A DNA stretch of 6,007 bases. Source: Sphingomonas sp. (GTDB lineage: Bacteria > Pseudomonadota > Alphaproteobacteria > Sphingomonadales > Sphingomonadaceae). Under the pieces are notes generated by a model. It made no database searches. It saw only the letters and a program-made list of their open reading frames with translations, and was not told where the DNA came from. Shown piece after piece: positions 5,351-6,007 of the stretch. Location of the stretch: positions 1 to 6,007 of the forward strand of contig JAFBAM010000144.1 of the NCBI GenBank assembly GCA_019247755.1. The letters run 5' to 3'. The first letter of the stretch is position 1; the number at the start of each line of letters is the position of its first letter. A program made the translations under genes and the position numbers.

Positions 5351-6007
5351 GTGAACACCAACATCACGGTCAGGAGCGAAGGCCAGTGGCCGATCGCCCC
5401 GTATCCTGCCGATGCTGCAGGGTTAGCACCGGGGCAGCGCACCTACTCAGCTGCTGCGAAGCTCGATTTTCCGGGCTTCATCCGCATTCTCTACCACTGG
5501 CGCTGGCTGGTGCTTGGGGCGGTTGCTATCGGCCTTGCCGGCGCGATCATCACCACCCTGCTTACCAAGCCAGTTTATCGGGCGCAGGTAACTTTAGAGG
5601 CGAACCCGCCCGCTGTTGCGGTCAGCGATGAGCAGTCTCGGCAGCAGGACATGCAAGCGACGAATGCTTACGATTTCGTTGCGACCCAAGTGGGCCTGCT
5701 CGGCAGTGAAGCCGTTGCGGAGCGGACCACGCAAGAACTCAATCTTGCGAACAACCCGGATGTTGTGTCGCAGGATGGCGACGCGTCTCAACGCCTGCGA
5801 ACCGCTACGGGTATCGTACGCGGCGGTCTCAAAGTGACCGCACCGGATCAGGGCCAGCTGATCAGTTTCACCTATGAATCAACGTCGCCGCAGCTTGCAG
5901 CGCTGGTCGCTAATGGCATCGCTGATAGCTTCATCAATACCTCGTTGCAGCGCCGCTACGAGGCATCGGCCTATGCCCGAAACTTCCTTGAGCGGCAGAT
6001 CAACAAG
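5351..6007 (+). CDS. Wzc/GumC-type polysaccharide chain-length determinant, probable tyrosine autokinase (3' truncated)
   Basis: An inner-membrane polysaccharide co-polymerase that sets chain length and links synthesis to the outer-membrane exporter. The frame from GTG 5351 is open for 219 codons to the end of the window. A proline- and alanine-containing cytoplasmic N-terminus (1-40) precedes FPGFIRILYHWRWLVLG and a membrane helix at about 52-71. The Wzz-like segment KPVYRAQVTLEANPP (73-87) follows. The periplasmic part includes DFVATQVGLLGSEAVAERT, LISFTYES and YARNFLERQINK, which I recall from sphingomonad EPS tyrosine autokinases. The Walker-motif kinase and tyrosine tail, if present, lie beyond the window, so a kinase-less GumC-like form cannot be excluded. 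The GTG start follows GGAGG by ten bases and places the Wzz region where the family has it. The export lipoprotein immediately upstream supports the role. Confidence 0.88.
   Translation, partial: MNTNITVRSEGQWPIAPYPADAAGLAPGQRTYSAAAKLDFPGFIRILYHWRWLVLGAVAIGLAGAIITTLLTKPVYRAQVTLEANPPAVAVSDEQSRQQDMQATNAYDFVATQVGLLGSEAVAERTTQELNLANNPDVVSQDGDASQRLRTATGIVRGGLKVTAPDQGQLISFTYESTSPQLAALVANGIADSFINTSLQRRYEASAYARNFLERQINK

Noticed and set aside
5386..5837. Two overlapping plus-strand open frames (5386-5631 and 5616-5837) at the right end
   Set aside because: They are in a different frame from the Wzc-type reading frame at 5351-6007, which carries the family sequence and membrane helix and is open to the window edge.

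Overview
The window looks like chromosomal DNA from an alphaproteobacterium, most likely a sphingomonad. It is GC-rich, and its RecO, ApaG and UvrC resemble alphaproteobacterial versions as I remember them. The 3' part is an exopolysaccharide (EPS) export locus whose Wzc-type protein has a sphingomonad-like N-terminus. This placement rests on remembered family sequences, not on a search. All genes lie on the plus strand. I see no tRNA, rRNA, insertion sequence, CRISPR array or integration site.

Layout: (1) Positions 1-1483 hold the 3' three-quarters of uvrC (nucleotide excision repair endonuclease); its GIY-YIG nuclease domain lies off the left edge. (2) recO, 1480-2217, overlaps uvrC by an ATGA junction. 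(3) apaG, 2228-2629. (4) A family-4 glycosyltransferase, about 2640-3767, which appears to start at a CTG codon. (5) A PPP-family metallophosphoesterase, 3767-4513, overlapping the glycosyltransferase stop by one base. (6) A 108-base leader, 4514-4621, the only intergenic stretch of any size. (7) A Wza/GumB-type outer-membrane polysaccharide export lipoprotein, 4622-5323. (8) The N-terminal 219 codons of a Wzc/GumC-type chain-length determinant, probably a tyrosine autokinase, 5351-6007, running off the right edge.

uvrC through the phosphoesterase is so tightly packed that it probably forms one transcription unit joining DNA repair genes to EPS genes. The leader at 4514-4621 is where a separate export operon could begin. 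The glycosyltransferase would help build the lipid-linked repeat unit. The export lipoprotein and the inner-membrane chain-length protein would form the trans-envelope export machine. The phosphatase could act on phosphoproteins of that system or on a nucleotide.

No wholly new system is evident. The points most worth a second look are the apparent CTG start with a good ribosome-binding site, a perfect hairpin joining the lipoprotein stop codon to the next gene's ribosome-binding site, the structured leader with a cobalamin-riboswitch-like motif, a terminator-like hairpin inside uvrC, and a PPP phosphatase sitting between an apaG and a Wzc-type protein.
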